Of a DNA stretch of 64,000 bases, positions 34,917 through 44,067 are shown one piece after another. Source of the stretch: Cyanobium_A sp044356035 (GTDB lineage Bacteria; Cyanobacteriota; Cyanobacteriia; PCC-6307; Cyanobiaceae); contig JBIKWZ010000001.1 of assembly GCA_044356035.1 (NCBI GenBank), forward strand, positions 62,001 through 126,000, read 5' to 3'. Positions within the stretch are counted from its first letter, which is position 1; the number at the start of each line of letters is the position of its first letter. The position numbers and the translations under genes are program-made. The notes under the pieces are model-generated. The model made no database searches. It worked only from the letters and a program-made list of their open reading frames with translations, and was not told the DNA's origin.

Positions 34917-36151
34917 GCGACTTCTTTCAGAACGGCATCATCACCACCCTGCACGACCTTGAAGGCCGCAGCGATGGGGAGCTGGAGGCAACCGTGGCCG
35001 AGCTGGCCCCCAGTACCCACCTCACCCTGGTGCTGCCCTGCCTGCACACGGAGCTGCGGGGCCCGGCCCTGGCGCCGTTCGTGCAACAGCTGGCCACCAT
35101 GCCCTGGCTGCGGGAGATCGTGATCGGCCTGGACCTGGCAGATGCGGCGAACTGCCGAGAAGCCCTGGCCCTGTTCGACCAACTGCCCCAGCCCCATCAC
35201 CTGATCTGGAACGACGGTCCCCGGCTGAGCGCGCTGGTGGAAGAGCTGGGGCGGCAGGGGCTGGCGCCGGCGGAGCGGGGCAAAGGCCACAACATCTGGC
35301 TCTGCCTGGGCCTGGTACAAGCCCTGGAGCGGGCCGAGGTGGTGGCCGTGCACGACTGCGATGTGGTGAACTTCACGCCGAGGATGCTGGCCCGGCTTGT
35401 GTTCCCGCTACTCCATCCCGACAGCGGCTTCGTGTTCGCCAAGGCCTGCTATCCGCGGATCAGCGGCGGGGTGATGTACGGAAGGGTGAGCCGGCTGTTC
35501 GTCACACCGCTGCTGCGGGCCCTGCAGCGCTGCCTGCCCCCCAGCCGCTATCTCGACTATCTCGACAGCTTCCGCTATCCACTTTCCGGCGAATGTGCCC
35601 TGCGGATGAACGCGGCCCGGCGGCTGCATCTGCCCTACGACTGGGGCTTGGAGATCGGCGTGCTCAGCGAACTGTTCCGGGACCACTCCACCCGTCAGTT
35701 GTGCCAGGTGGACATCGCGGCCGCCTACGACCACAAGCACCAGCCGTTCCCGGGCGGGCCTGGGGACGGGGGCGGCGGCCTGGGTCGGATGAGTCGCGAC
35801 ATCGCCCTGGGGCTGTTTCGCGGGCTGGCAGCCCAGGGTCAGGTGCTGGATCTGGCCCTAGTGCGCAGCCTGGTGACCGCCTATCAACGGATCGTGCTGG
35901 ATCTGCTCGATTCCTATGCCGCCGATGCCGCGCTCAACGGTCTGCAGCTCGACCGCGGCGAAGAGAGCCGCGCCGTGGCCTTCTTTGCCGACTGCCTCCT
36001 GGAGGCCGGCCGGAGCTTCGTGCAGGAGGATCGGCCGGCGCCGCTCACTCCCACCTGGGACGAAGTGAGCCACCGCAGCCCCGAGATCCTGCAACGCCTG
36101 GCGGCGGCTGTGGCCGCCGATCGTGCCGACCTGTCCAGAGCCGACCCCTGA
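34913..36151 (+). CDS. Glucosyl-3-phosphoglycerate synthase-like glycosyltransferase
   Basis: A 412-residue GT-A transferase of the GT78/GT81 type. It has an extended N-terminal FQNGIITTLHDL, a DxD-like acidic motif in AVHDCDVVNFTPRM (near residue 149) and the conserved KACYPRISGGVMYGRVSRLF block. The classical reaction is NDP-glucose plus 3-phosphoglycerate to glucosyl-3-phosphoglycerate. Gene order (folK, phosphatase, this gene, a DHPS-like protein, a pteridine-reductase-like SDR) makes an unusual acceptor worth considering. It starts within the phosphatase stop codon (ATGA) and ends 44 bp before the next gene. Confidence 0.8.
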   Translation: MSDFFQNGIITTLHDLEGRSDGELEATVAELAPSTHLTLVLPCLHTELRGPALAPFVQQLATMPWLREIVIGLDLADAANCREALALFDQLPQPHHLIWNDGPRLSALVEELGRQGLAPAERGKGHNIWLCLGLVQALERAEVVAVHDCDVVNFTPRMLARLVFPLLHPDSGFVFAKACYPRISGGVMYGRVSRLFVTPLLRALQRCLPPSRYLDYLDSFRYPLSGECALRMNAARRLHLPYDWGLEIGVLSELFRDHSTRQLCQVDIAAAYDHKHQPFPGGPGDGGGGLGRMSRDIALGLFRGLAAQGQVLDLALVRSLVTAYQRIVLDLLDSYAADAALNGLQLDRGEESRAVAFFADCLLEAGRSFVQEDRPAPLTPTWDEVSHRSPEILQRLAAAVAADRADLSRADP

Positions 36152-36195
36152 CGCGGCAAGCCCAGACCTGCCCCGGCTTTCCCCGCTTCCCTCCA

Positions 36196-36975
36196 ATGCC
36201 TTCCCCCCATCCCCGCACCCTGCTGGGTGTGATCAACCTCTCGCCCGAATCGATGGTGAGTGATTCGGTGGTGGCCGGCCCGCAGCAGCTGCTGGAGCGG
36301 GCCGCCTGGCTCAGCCAGCAGGGCTGCGCAGTGCTGGATCTGGGGGCCCGCTCGATCACCCCCACGGCCCCGATGATCGACGACGCTGAGGAGCAGCGGC
36401 GGCTACTGCCCGCCCTGAGGCTGCTGAGCGAGCGGGGCTACAGGGTGTCGGTGGACACCTGGAGCTCAGACTCCGTGCGCGCAGCCCTGGCCGCCGGCGC
36501 CAGCGACATCAACTTCACCGGCGCCAGCCTCGAGCCGCCAGCGCTGGCGGCGGTGGCGGCGGCCGGCGCCACGCTGATCCTCACCTACATGCCCTATGGC
36601 GATGCCTACCGCATGCGCGACGCCAGGCCGGTCCCGTACCGGCTGCAGGGTCTGCTCAATCACCTCGGCCCGCGAGTGGAGCAGGCCCGGGCCGCCGGGG
36701 TGCGGGAGGTGATCATCGATCCCAACCTGGGCATCATCCACCCCTCGATCGACGATGTCGGCAAGACCCAACTCCAGAACAGCGTGCTCTGGAACCTGGA
36801 AATGCTGCGGCAGCTGGGCTGCCCGATCCTGCTATATGCGGCCCGCAAACCCGAGCGGCTGGCCCGCATCCTGTTCGCCTCCAATGTGCTCTTCGCCGGA
36901 GCCGACTGGATACGCACCCACCACCCCGACCTGATCAAGGCACTGCTGGCATCGGCCACGGCGGAGGCACCATGA
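36196..36975 (+). CDS. Divergent dihydropteroate-synthase-like protein
   Basis: A 259-residue TIM-barrel protein of the DHPS superfamily. It begins GVINLSPESMVSD where real DHPS has GVLNVTPDSF, and goes on with VLDLGARSITP, SVDTWSSDSVRAAL, IIDPNLGIIHP and a late LYAARKPERLARI and WIRTHHPD. The phosphate/pterin-binding barrel is recognisable, but the pABA-pocket residues look altered, so the condensation partner need not be p-aminobenzoate. Mycobacterium tuberculosis has a catalytically questionable DHPS paralogue (folP2, Rv1207) next to gpgS (Rv1208), a similar neighbourhood. The start ATG at 36196 is selected; the gene overlaps the SDR start by ATGA. Confidence 0.8.
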   Translation: MPSPHPRTLLGVINLSPESMVSDSVVAGPQQLLERAAWLSQQGCAVLDLGARSITPTAPMIDDAEEQRRLLPALRLLSERGYRVSVDTWSSDSVRAALAAGASDINFTGASLEPPALAAVAAAGATLILTYMPYGDAYRMRDARPVPYRLQGLLNHLGPRVEQARAAGVREVIIDPNLGIIHPSIDDVGKTQLQNSVLWNLEMLRQLGCPILLYAARKPERLARILFASNVLFAGADWIRTHHPDLIKALLASATAEAP

Positions 36976-37706
36976 GCGGCCTCCCCCTGGCGGGCCGGGT
37001 GGCCCTGGTCAGCGGCGGGGCGCGGCGCACCGGCCGAGCGATCGCCATGGCCCTGGCGGCAGCCGGCGCCGATGTGGTGGTCCACCACCGGCACAGCCAC
37101 ACTGAGGCCCAGGCGGTAGTGGCGGAGGTAGAGGGTCTGGGCCGCCGCGGCCTGGCCCTCGCTACCGACCTGGCGGATGCCGAGGCCACCGCCGCCGCGT
37201 TCGCCATGGCGGTGGAGCGCCTGGGCCGGCTTGATGTACTCGTCAACAACGCCGCCGGCATCATCTGGAAACCGCTGCAGGCGATGAATGTGGCCGAGTG
37301 GCACCTCAGCATCGAGCAGACCTTGCACATCACCCATCACGCCTGTCGGGCAGCCCTGCCCTGGATGCGGCAGCAGGGATTCGGGCGCATCATCAACCTG
37401 ATCGACGTGGATGCCGATGCGCTGCAGGCGGTGCCAATGGTCACCCCCTACAAGATCGGCAAGACCGGCGTGCTGCTGCTCACCCGCACCCTGGCGGTGA
37501 CAGAGGCTCCCCATGGCATCACCGTGAATGGCGTGTCGCCCGGCACCCTGGACAACTCCGACCGCAAGCCGCCACTTGAGCAGATCCCCGCCGGCCGCTA
37601 CGGCAGCGCCGAGGACGTGGCCCGGGCCGTGCTGTTCCTGGCCGATCCAGCCAGCGGCTACATCACCGGCAGCAACATCAAGGTGTCAGGCGGTTACTTG
37701 ATCTGA
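36972..37706 (+). CDS. Pteridine-reductase-like short-chain dehydrogenase (FolM/PTR1 type)
   Basis: A 244-residue SDR. The cofactor motif is SGGARRTGRAI, with the double Arg seen in PTR1 and FolM (GGGRRIG), which marks the pteridine-reductase branch. NNAAG, the YKIGK catalytic Tyr-Lys and a C-terminal GYITGSNIKVSGGY complete the fold. It would reduce a dihydropterin to the tetrahydro form with NADPH. It is the last gene of the tight run from gcvT, and its end overlaps the convergent Nudix gene by 21 bp. Confidence 0.85.
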   Translation: MSGLPLAGRVALVSGGARRTGRAIAMALAAAGADVVVHHRHSHTEAQAVVAEVEGLGRRGLALATDLADAEATAAAFAMAVERLGRLDVLVNNAAGIIWKPLQAMNVAEWHLSIEQTLHITHHACRAALPWMRQQGFGRIINLIDVDADALQAVPMVTPYKIGKTGVLLLTRTLAVTEAPHGITVNGVSPGTLDNSDRKPPLEQIPAGRYGSAEDVARAVLFLADPASGYITGSNIKVSGGYLI

Positions 37707-38147
37707 GCTCATAGGCGACTGCAGCTGCGCATATCGACTAGGCATATCCACATTCAGATAGTGCTGGATCAGAATGCGGGTGTAGCTATTGAGCGGATAA
37801 TCGAAGGCCTGGCTCGGGGTCACCCAGGCCCATTCAGCGATCTCATGATTGGGCCTTACTGTGGTCGCGCCTGCGCTGGCAAAGTAGTTGATCAGCAAGA
37901 AATGCACGGGGCGGTGAAACTGAGGATCCTCAACCGCCTCCTGGAGCAGAGCGAACTGAAGGCCATCCAGCTCCAGGCCCACCTCCTCCCGCAGCTCCCG
38001 CCTGAGGGCCTGATCGAGGTTTTCGCCCCATTCAACCTTGCCGCCCGGCACGCCCCAGCTGCCACGCCACTTGTGGGTGCGCACAATCAACACGCGCCGG
38101 CAGGGCCCCACTACCAGGGCGCCCACGGTGGCGATCGGGTAAACCAT
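37686..38147 (-). CDS. Nudix hydrolase
   Basis: A protein of about 153 residues with the Nudix box GKVEWGENLDQALRRELREE followed by VGLEL (G-x5-E-x7-REUxEExGU pattern) and a C-terminal NHEIAEWAWVTPSQA. Cleaves a nucleoside diphosphate linked to another group. The Met at 38147 (MVYPIATVGALVVGP) is used rather than the start of the longer open frame at 38300. It is convergent with the pteridine-reductase-like SDR; pyrophosphohydrolases of this class can act on dihydroneopterin triphosphate, so a link is possible but unproven. Confidence 0.8.
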   Translation of the reverse strand: MVYPIATVGALVVGPCRRVLIVRTHKWRGSWGVPGGKVEWGENLDQALRRELREEVGLELDGLQFALLQEAVEDPQFHRPVHFLLINYFASAGATTVRPNHEIAEWAWVTPSQAFDYPLNSYTRILIQHYLNVDMPSRYAQLQSPMSSDQVTA

Positions 38148-38515
38148 CGGCGATGAGAATGCTGCCCGCAGACTCTGGGCCCTACCGAGCCGACCCGGCA
38201 AGGGCCTGGCTGCCACGCGACCGCCGGCAGCAAAGCCTGTCCTAGGGGCAGTGCCCTGGAGGGGAGAGGTCGGGCTGATGTCGGCTGTTCTGCTGGCCAC
38301 ATGGTTCCGCAGCCAACCGTCCCAAGGTCAACCGTCCAGCGTCCGATTGGTCCGTGAACACCGGATGGACTGGGAACAGCTGGCCAACGAGCAAGACCAC
38401 CGTGGGCCGTGATCCTGGGACGTCATGAATGAGAAAAGGGTTTCGAAGTTTGGTCAGCCAAAACCGCGAGAATCCAAGAAGACCAGGCGCCCCGGGCGGA
38501 CAGAATTCAGTGACC
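38148..38515. other. Intergenic region without a recognised gene
   Basis: About 370 bp between the Nudix and MFS genes. A short open extension of the Nudix frame reaches 38300 but has no conserved sequence. I saw no terminator, repeat or clear promoter. Confidence 0.5.
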
Positions 38516-40084
38516 CTATGGACGGGCGACCGGTGCGGCGACTGAGCGCGACAGGATGATCAAGATTGTTACCAGAATCAACATGATCAGGATCATCCAG
38601 CCCATGCCATGCAGCACGCTCATGATCGCCTCAAGCGTAGGTGCGGCGTTCTTGCCCAGGATGCTCGTCAGTTGATCCCGGGGGATGCCGTAACCATTCT
38701 GCAGCACCTGCCGGCCATGGCCGCTGGCCACCATCCTGGTTATGGTTTCGGATAAAACATCTGGCAGTGCCAGGGGCAGCAATTGCTCTCCCAGCGACTT
38801 GCGGAAACCGGCGGTCAGCACATTCAGCGCCAACGCTGACCCCAGCGACCAAGCGGAAGTGGCGAGAACATGCCGGACGGCCTCCAGGTTGGCCAGCAGG
38901 GGCTTGGCGGTCATAGCGGTGACCATGGAGGTGAGCCCCACGCGCACAATGGTGAGCGAGAAGGCGAAGGACGCTGTCACCGCCGCGATGAGTGCAATCG
39001 GCACCTGCACAGGGGCCAGAACGAAGCTGATGGGCAGGATCAGGCAGCCGAGGATGCCGATCACGAGGGTTCGGCCCATCCCGAACCGAGGGATGGCGAA
39101 GGCACAGCCGAAGGACGCAAGGATCGCCGCCAGGCTGGCGGGTGTCATCCAGGCGGAGATGTCGGCCAGATCGAGCTGGTAGCGAATCGCCAGGAATCGC
39201 TCGGCGCAGTAGCGGTAATCCATCGAAAACAGCAACGCCAGGGCAATCAGCAGCAGCAGCAGGCACCGGACGCCAAGAAACCGGAATCCTGCCGCAATGA
39301 CGCTGGAACGTCGCCAGGCCCTGGCGGTAACCAAGGCAAAACCAGCCGCCAACGCGATCGCCGCCGGCACCCATCCAGCATTAAAGGCGTAGAGAATCGG
39401 CAGGGTGCTGATCAGAGTGGCGAATCCTCCCGCGGCCAGCAGCCCCATCCAGGGGATGGTGGAGGCCTGGAGTTCCGGACCGGCGGCTGGGAGCGGATCG
39501 GGACGAACTAACAGACGCAGTAAAAAAAGCGCCAGGCCAAACATGATGGCCCAGAACAACCCCACTACCGTGGCGCCGTGGTCGATGCGGACCAGTATCC
39601 AGCTGTTGATAATCGGCGAGCCCACGAAGGCGAGGCTGGTGGCCAACGTGTTGGCCGACACCAGCGACGCGACCTGGCCATCATCCTCAGCACCACCGAG
39701 AAGCATTCCGTAGGAGGAGACCCGCACACCCGCATCGGCGCAGCCCATCAACACCAGCCCCAGCGCGAGGGCCAGCACACCGGCATGGATTGCCAGCAGC
39801 AAGCTGCCGGCAATCCATAACAGCAGGCTGAGCGACAGGCAGCCTCTGGAGCCGAATCGACGACACAGCGAACCGGCGCAAAACACGATCAACAGACCAC
39901 TGGAAATCGCTGTGCAACGCAGCAGATTCACCTGCATCGGTGAGATCCCGAGCTGCTCGCGCAGATCCAGCAGCACGAACGAGATGCCTGTGACCGCAAA
40001 GGTGCTCAGTAAAGTGGCTAAAAGGCTGATTACAATGGGGGCTAGCGACGGCCAGCCATTAAGAGGTCTCAGCCGCCAGACCAT
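38516..40084 (-). CDS. MFS transporter
   Basis: A 522-residue protein with about 12 to 14 hydrophobic helices. Between helices 2 and 3 is an RRFGSRGCLSLS segment resembling the GxxxDRxGRR MFS loop motif, followed by a VLMGCADAGVRVSSYGMLLG segment. The substrate is not evident. It is the last gene before the aspS backbone and lies on the opposite strand to the pterin/glycosyl block, so it may or may not export its product. Confidence 0.8.
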   Translation of the reverse strand: MVWRLRPLNGWPSLAPIVISLLATLLSTFAVTGISFVLLDLREQLGISPMQVNLLRCTAISSGLLIVFCAGSLCRRFGSRGCLSLSLLLWIAGSLLLAIHAGVLALALGLVLMGCADAGVRVSSYGMLLGGAEDDGQVASLVSANTLATSLAFVGSPIINSWILVRIDHGATVVGLFWAIMFGLALFLLRLLVRPDPLPAAGPELQASTIPWMGLLAAGGFATLISTLPILYAFNAGWVPAAIALAAGFALVTARAWRRSSVIAAGFRFLGVRCLLLLLIALALLFSMDYRYCAERFLAIRYQLDLADISAWMTPASLAAILASFGCAFAIPRFGMGRTLVIGILGCLILPISFVLAPVQVPIALIAAVTASFAFSLTIVRVGLTSMVTAMTAKPLLANLEAVRHVLATSAWSLGSALALNVLTAGFRKSLGEQLLPLALPDVLSETITRMVASGHGRQVLQNGYGIPRDQLTSILGKNAAPTLEAIMSVLHGMGWMILIMLILVTILIILSRSVAAPVARP

Positions 40085-40560
40085 AGTTTTTCCTCTGTAG
40101 GGCGATCATCCCAACGATATGCAGGTCCGCCAAGCCCTCCGAGCCAGCCACACCGGGTCGCCCAGGCTTGCGGAAACCAACCCCCTGGCCAACGTACAAA
40201 CTGATCTGGTGAAACTCGTGACATAGCTGGAAGTGGAAACCCACGGCAGGAACGAGGCAGCTCTTGTTGGGAGGCGGCCCTTCCATGGGTTGGCCAGCAG
40301 CGAGACCAGACCCTCAAAATAATTTTTTACCGCATCCGAAATCTAAAAAGGCGCTGCGAATCTTGATATGACGGAGGCAACGACATCCTTGAACATGGTT
40401 CTACTGCTGGTTAGTTGTCCAGCGGCGTCGCCCACATTGCCCTGAATCTCCTAGTTGAGCGCATTGCCGATGCGCAGGCTGGCATCCCTTGCTAGTCAAC
40501 ATGGCAGAGACGCTCCACAAGCCGCCGTGAGAAAATCTCCTTACCGCTTGCTTTCTCCCC
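40085..40560. other. Intergenic region upstream of aspS
   Basis: About 475 bp without a convincing gene. On the minus strand around 40321-40460 an interrupted reading resembles fragments of a small CsbD-like helical protein (EIQGNVGDAAGQLTS), but stop codons break it, so I do not call a pseudogene. Confidence 0.4.
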
Positions 40561-42387
40561 ATGCGCAGCCACGGATGCGGCGACCTGCGTCACGACGCCA
40601 GCGGCCAGACCGTGCAGCTCTGCGGCTGGGTAGACCGTTGCCGTGACCACGGCGGCGTGATTTTTGTCGACCTGCGCGACAGCAGCGGCAGCGTGCAGAT
40701 CACCGTCGATCCCGACAATGGCGCCGAGATGTTCGCCATAGCGGAGCACCTGCGCAACGAAACGGTGATTCAGGTGGCAGGCAAGGTGCGGGAGCGACCC
40801 GCCGATGCCATCAACGACCGACTGGCCACCGGCCGCATCGAAGTGCTGGCCAGTGCCATCACCGTGCTCAACGCCGTTAAAGGCAACCTGCCCTTCCCCG
40901 TGTCGGTGCACGACGAGGAGAACACCCGCGAGGAGCTGCGGCTGCGCCACCGCTACCTCGACCTGCGCCGCGAGCGCATGAACAGCAACCTGCGCCTGCG
41001 CCACCGCACCGTGCAGGCGATGCGCCGCTTCCTGGAAGACGCCGGCTTCATCGAGGTGGAAACCCCGGTGCTCACCCGCTCCACCCCCGAGGGCGCCCGC
41101 GACTACCTGGTGCCCAGCCGTGTCTGCGGCGGCGAGTGGTTTGCGCTGCCCCAGTCGCCCCAACTGTTTAAGCAGCTGCTGATGGTGGGCGGCCTGGAGC
41201 GCTACTACCAGGTGGCTCGCTGCTTCCGCGACGAAGATCTGCGCGCCGATCGCCAGCCGGAATTCACCCAGCTGGACATCGAGATGAGCTTCATGGGCCA
41301 GGAGCAGATCCTGGAGCTCAACGAGGCCCTGATCGCCTCGATCTGGAAGGCCGTGAAAGGGGTGGAGCTGCCTCGGCCGTTCCCGCGGCTCAGCTGGCAT
41401 GAGGCCATGGCCCGCTACGGCACCGACCGGCCCGACACCCGCTACGGCCTGGAGCTCACCGACGTGAGCGACCTGGTGGCCGGCATGGGCTTCAAGGTGT
41501 TCAGCGGCGCAGTGGCTGCCGGCGGCTCGGTGAAGTGCATCGCCGTGCCTGGTGGCAACGACGCCATCAGCAACGTGCGCATCAAGCCCGGCGGTGATGT
41601 GTTTAGCGAAGCCCAAAAGGCTGGGGCAGGCGGCCTGGCCTTTATCCGGGTGCGCGAGGGCGGCGAGATCGACACGATCGGCGCCATCAAGGAAAACCTC
41701 TCTGAGGCCACGAAGGCGGAACTGCTGGAGCGCACCGGTGCTACCCCCGGCACCCTGCTGCTGTTCGGCGCCGGCGACACCGCCACGGCGAATAAGGCCC
41801 TCGATCGGGTGCGCCAGTTTCTGGCCCGCGAGCTTGGCCTGGTGCCGGCCGACCGTGACAACGACCAGTGGAATTTCCTCTGGGTGGTGGATTTCCCAAT
41901 GTTCGAGTTAAACGCCGGCGAAAACCGCCTCGAAGCCCTGCACCACCCCTTCTGCGCCCCCAACGCAGACGACCTCGGCAACGACCCAGCCGCCTGGGCC
42001 ACCACCCTGCCCACGGCTCGCGCCCAGGCCTACGACCTGGTGCTCAACGGCCTGGAGCTGGGCGGCGGCTCGCTGCGCATCCACGATTCGGCCCTGCAGC
42101 GCCAGGTGCTGCAAACCATCGGCTTACCTTTGGAGGAGGCCAACCAGCAGTTCGGCTTCCTGATGGACGCCCTCGACATGGGTGCCCCACCCCACGGCGG
42201 CCTGGCCTACGGCGTAGACCGGATTGTGATGCTGCTGGCTGGCGAGGAATCGATCCGCGACACTATCGCCTTCCCCAAGACCCAGCAGGCCCGCTGCCTG
42301 ATGACCGGCGCGCCGGGCGGTGTGGCCACCAAACAACTCGACGAGCTGCACGTGGCCAGCACCTGGGTGGACGAAGACGAAAGCTGA
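40561..42387 (+). CDS. aspS: Aspartyl-tRNA synthetase
   Basis: A 608-residue class II synthetase. It has an N-terminal OB anticodon domain (CGWVDRCRDHGGVIFVDLRD), motif 2 with FRDEDLRADRQPEFTQLDIE, a bacterial GAD insertion domain and motif 3 near GGLAYGVDRIVMLLAG. It charges tRNA-Asp (and may be non-discriminating if the cell lacks an asparaginyl enzyme; unknown here). Confidence 0.96.
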   Translation: MRSHGCGDLRHDASGQTVQLCGWVDRCRDHGGVIFVDLRDSSGSVQITVDPDNGAEMFAIAEHLRNETVIQVAGKVRERPADAINDRLATGRIEVLASAITVLNAVKGNLPFPVSVHDEENTREELRLRHRYLDLRRERMNSNLRLRHRTVQAMRRFLEDAGFIEVETPVLTRSTPEGARDYLVPSRVCGGEWFALPQSPQLFKQLLMVGGLERYYQVARCFRDEDLRADRQPEFTQLDIEMSFMGQEQILELNEALIASIWKAVKGVELPRPFPRLSWHEAMARYGTDRPDTRYGLELTDVSDLVAGMGFKVFSGAVAAGGSVKCIAVPGGNDAISNVRIKPGGDVFSEAQKAGAGGLAFIRVREGGEIDTIGAIKENLSEATKAELLERTGATPGTLLLFGAGDTATANKALDRVRQFLARELGLVPADRDNDQWNFLWVVDFPMFELNAGENRLEALHHPFCAPNADDLGNDPAAWATTLPTARAQAYDLVLNGLELGGGSLRIHDSALQRQVLQTIGLPLEEANQQFGFLMDALDMGAPPHGGLAYGVDRIVMLLAGEESIRDTIAFPKTQQARCLMTGAPGGVATKQLDELHVASTWVDEDES

Positions 42388-42477
42388 AGCCCAAAGGCAC
42401 AACCGAAAGCCAAAACAAAACGGGGCATTTGGTGCCGTAGCTGCCCAGCGCAGCAACGGTGAAGCACCACTAATCCA

Positions 42478-43431
42478 TTGGGCGTGCCCCACACCCCCAC
42501 CAGCACCGATCCGGTGCGGCTTTACCTGCAGGACATCGGCCGGGTGGATCTGCTTACCCAGGAGCAGGAGCTCACCCTGGCCCGGTTGGTGCAGCGGCGA
42601 GAACAGCTACTGCGCGAGGGCGAACCGGAAAAAGACGAGCCGGGCGAAGGTGAATTAGACGAAGTGGCCGCCAAAGAGCGACGGCTGGCCCTGCACCGCG
42701 GCAAAAGGGCCAAGGAGCGGATGATCCAAGCCAATCTGCGACTGGTGGTGTCGGTGGCCAAGAAGTACCAGCGCCGGGGCATGGACCTGCTGGATCTTGT
42801 GCAGGAGGGCACCTTGGGACTGGAGCGGGCCGTGGAGCGCTTTGACCCCACCCGGGGGTTTCGCTTCAGCACCTACGCCTACTGGTGGATTCGCCAAGGC
42901 ATCACCCGGGCCCTTGCCAGCCAGAGCCGCACGATCCGGCTGCCGGTGCACATCACCGAGAAGCTCAACCGCATTAAACGGGCCCAGCGTGAACTCAGCG
43001 CCCGGCTAGGCCGCCTGCCCTGCGTGGCTGAAATCGCCCAGGAGCTGAATCTCAGCGAAGCGCTGATCCGCGAAACCCTGCTGCAGCTACCCAAACCCGT
43101 CTCCCTGGAGGCCCGGGTGGGCAAGGAACAGGACATGCAGCTCGGCGACCTGCTGGAAGACGGCCACGGCACGCCTGAGCAGGAACTCGCCCGCGAGCAG
43201 CTGCACAATGACCTCGAGGCCCTGCTCGAAGACCTGAGCAGCCGCGAAGCCGAGGTGATCCGTCAACGCTTCGGGCTAGTAGACGACACTCCCCGCAGCC
43301 TGACTGAGATCGGCGCAGCCATGCACCTCTCCCGGGAGCGAGTGCGGCAGATCGAATCCCGGGCCCTGCTGAAACTGCGCCAACCCCAGAACCGCTGCCG
43401 CGTGAAGGATTATCTGGGCAGCCTCGACTGA
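42478..43431 (+). CDS. Group 2 sigma-70 factor
   Basis: A 317-residue sigma factor. Region 1.2 is DPVRLYLQDIGRVDLLTQEQE; region 2 is LRLVVSVAKKYQRRGMDLLD plus RFSTYAYWWIRQGITRAL; region 3 and a C-terminal region 4 HTH (LTEIGAAMHLSRERVRQIE) follow. It lacks the long N-terminal region of the principal sigma factor, so it is a SigB/C/D/E-type group 2 sigma. An acidic insertion (EGEPEKDEPGEGELDE) lies between regions 1.2 and 2. The start is TTG at 42478 or GTG at 42484. Confidence 0.9.
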   Translation: MGVPHTPTSTDPVRLYLQDIGRVDLLTQEQELTLARLVQRREQLLREGEPEKDEPGEGELDEVAAKERRLALHRGKRAKERMIQANLRLVVSVAKKYQRRGMDLLDLVQEGTLGLERAVERFDPTRGFRFSTYAYWWIRQGITRALASQSRTIRLPVHITEKLNRIKRAQRELSARLGRLPCVAEIAQELNLSEALIRETLLQLPKPVSLEARVGKEQDMQLGDLLEDGHGTPEQELAREQLHNDLEALLEDLSSREAEVIRQRFGLVDDTPRSLTEIGAAMHLSRERVRQIESRALLKLRQPQNRCRVKDYLGSLD

Positions 43432-43484
43432 ACGCCCATCCCGTCCAATCCGGGCTAAAACGCAGTCACTACGGATAAGTCGCC

Positions 43485-43961
43485 ATGGCAACCGACATTG
43501 ACATCGGGATCCCGGAAGCCCAGCGACTGGAGATCGCCGCAGGCCTGGGCCGCGTGCTGGCCGACAGCACCGTGCTCTACGCCAAAACCCACGGCTTCCA
43601 CTGGAACGTCACCGGGCCGATGTTCAACACCCTGCACCTGATGTTTATGGGGCAGTACACCGAGCTCTGGAACGCCCTAGACGCCATCGCCGAGCGCATC
43701 CGCACCCTCGGCTGCCCGGCCCCCTTTGGCGGCGCCACCTACGGCCGGCTCTCCTCAATCGCCGAAACCCAGGGCATCCCGGCAGCCTTGGAGATGGTGC
43801 GCGAGCTGGTGCTGGGCCACGAGGCTGTCGCCCGCACCATCCGCGGCGTCATGGTCACCGCCGCAGATGCCAACGACCAACCCACTGCCGACCTGCTCAC
43901 CCAGCGGCTGCAGATCCACGAGAAGACCGCCTGGATGCTGCGCAGCCTGCTCGAGGCGTAA
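43485..43961 (+). CDS. Dps-family ferritin-like protein
   Basis: A 158-residue Dps protein. The ferroxidase region reads KTHGFHWNVTGPMFNTLHLM with an acidic partner segment (YTELWNALDAIAERIR). It oxidises Fe(II) with hydrogen peroxide and stores iron, protecting DNA. Its stop is followed at once by the first of two 79-nt palindromes (43962). Confidence 0.9.
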   Translation: MATDIDIGIPEAQRLEIAAGLGRVLADSTVLYAKTHGFHWNVTGPMFNTLHLMFMGQYTELWNALDAIAERIRTLGCPAPFGGATYGRLSSIAETQGIPAALEMVRELVLGHEAVARTIRGVMVTAADANDQPTADLLTQRLQIHEKTAWMLRSLLEA

Positions 43962-44040
43962 TCCGCTGGGGTGCTTGGCGTCGGCCGGTCGGCGCCCGCT
44001 GCGCGGGCCATACCGGCCTCTCACCAATCACCCCAGCGGA
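43962..44040. repeat. 79-nt nested palindrome, copy 1
   Basis: Outer arms TCCGCTGGGGTG/CACCCCAGCGGA, middle arms GGCCGGT/ACCGGCC and a central hairpin GCCCGCTGCGCGGGC give a multi-step stem. It starts one base after the dps stop codon. Its central 15-mer is the exact reverse complement of that in copy 2. Confidence 0.85.
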
Positions 44041-44067
44041 CCAAGCAGCCTCAGCAGGGAGGGTGGA

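Noticed and set aside
40321..40460. Minus-strand reading resembling a CsbD-like protein
   Set aside because: Interrupted by stop codons after a short stretch of similarity, which is too weak to call a pseudogene.
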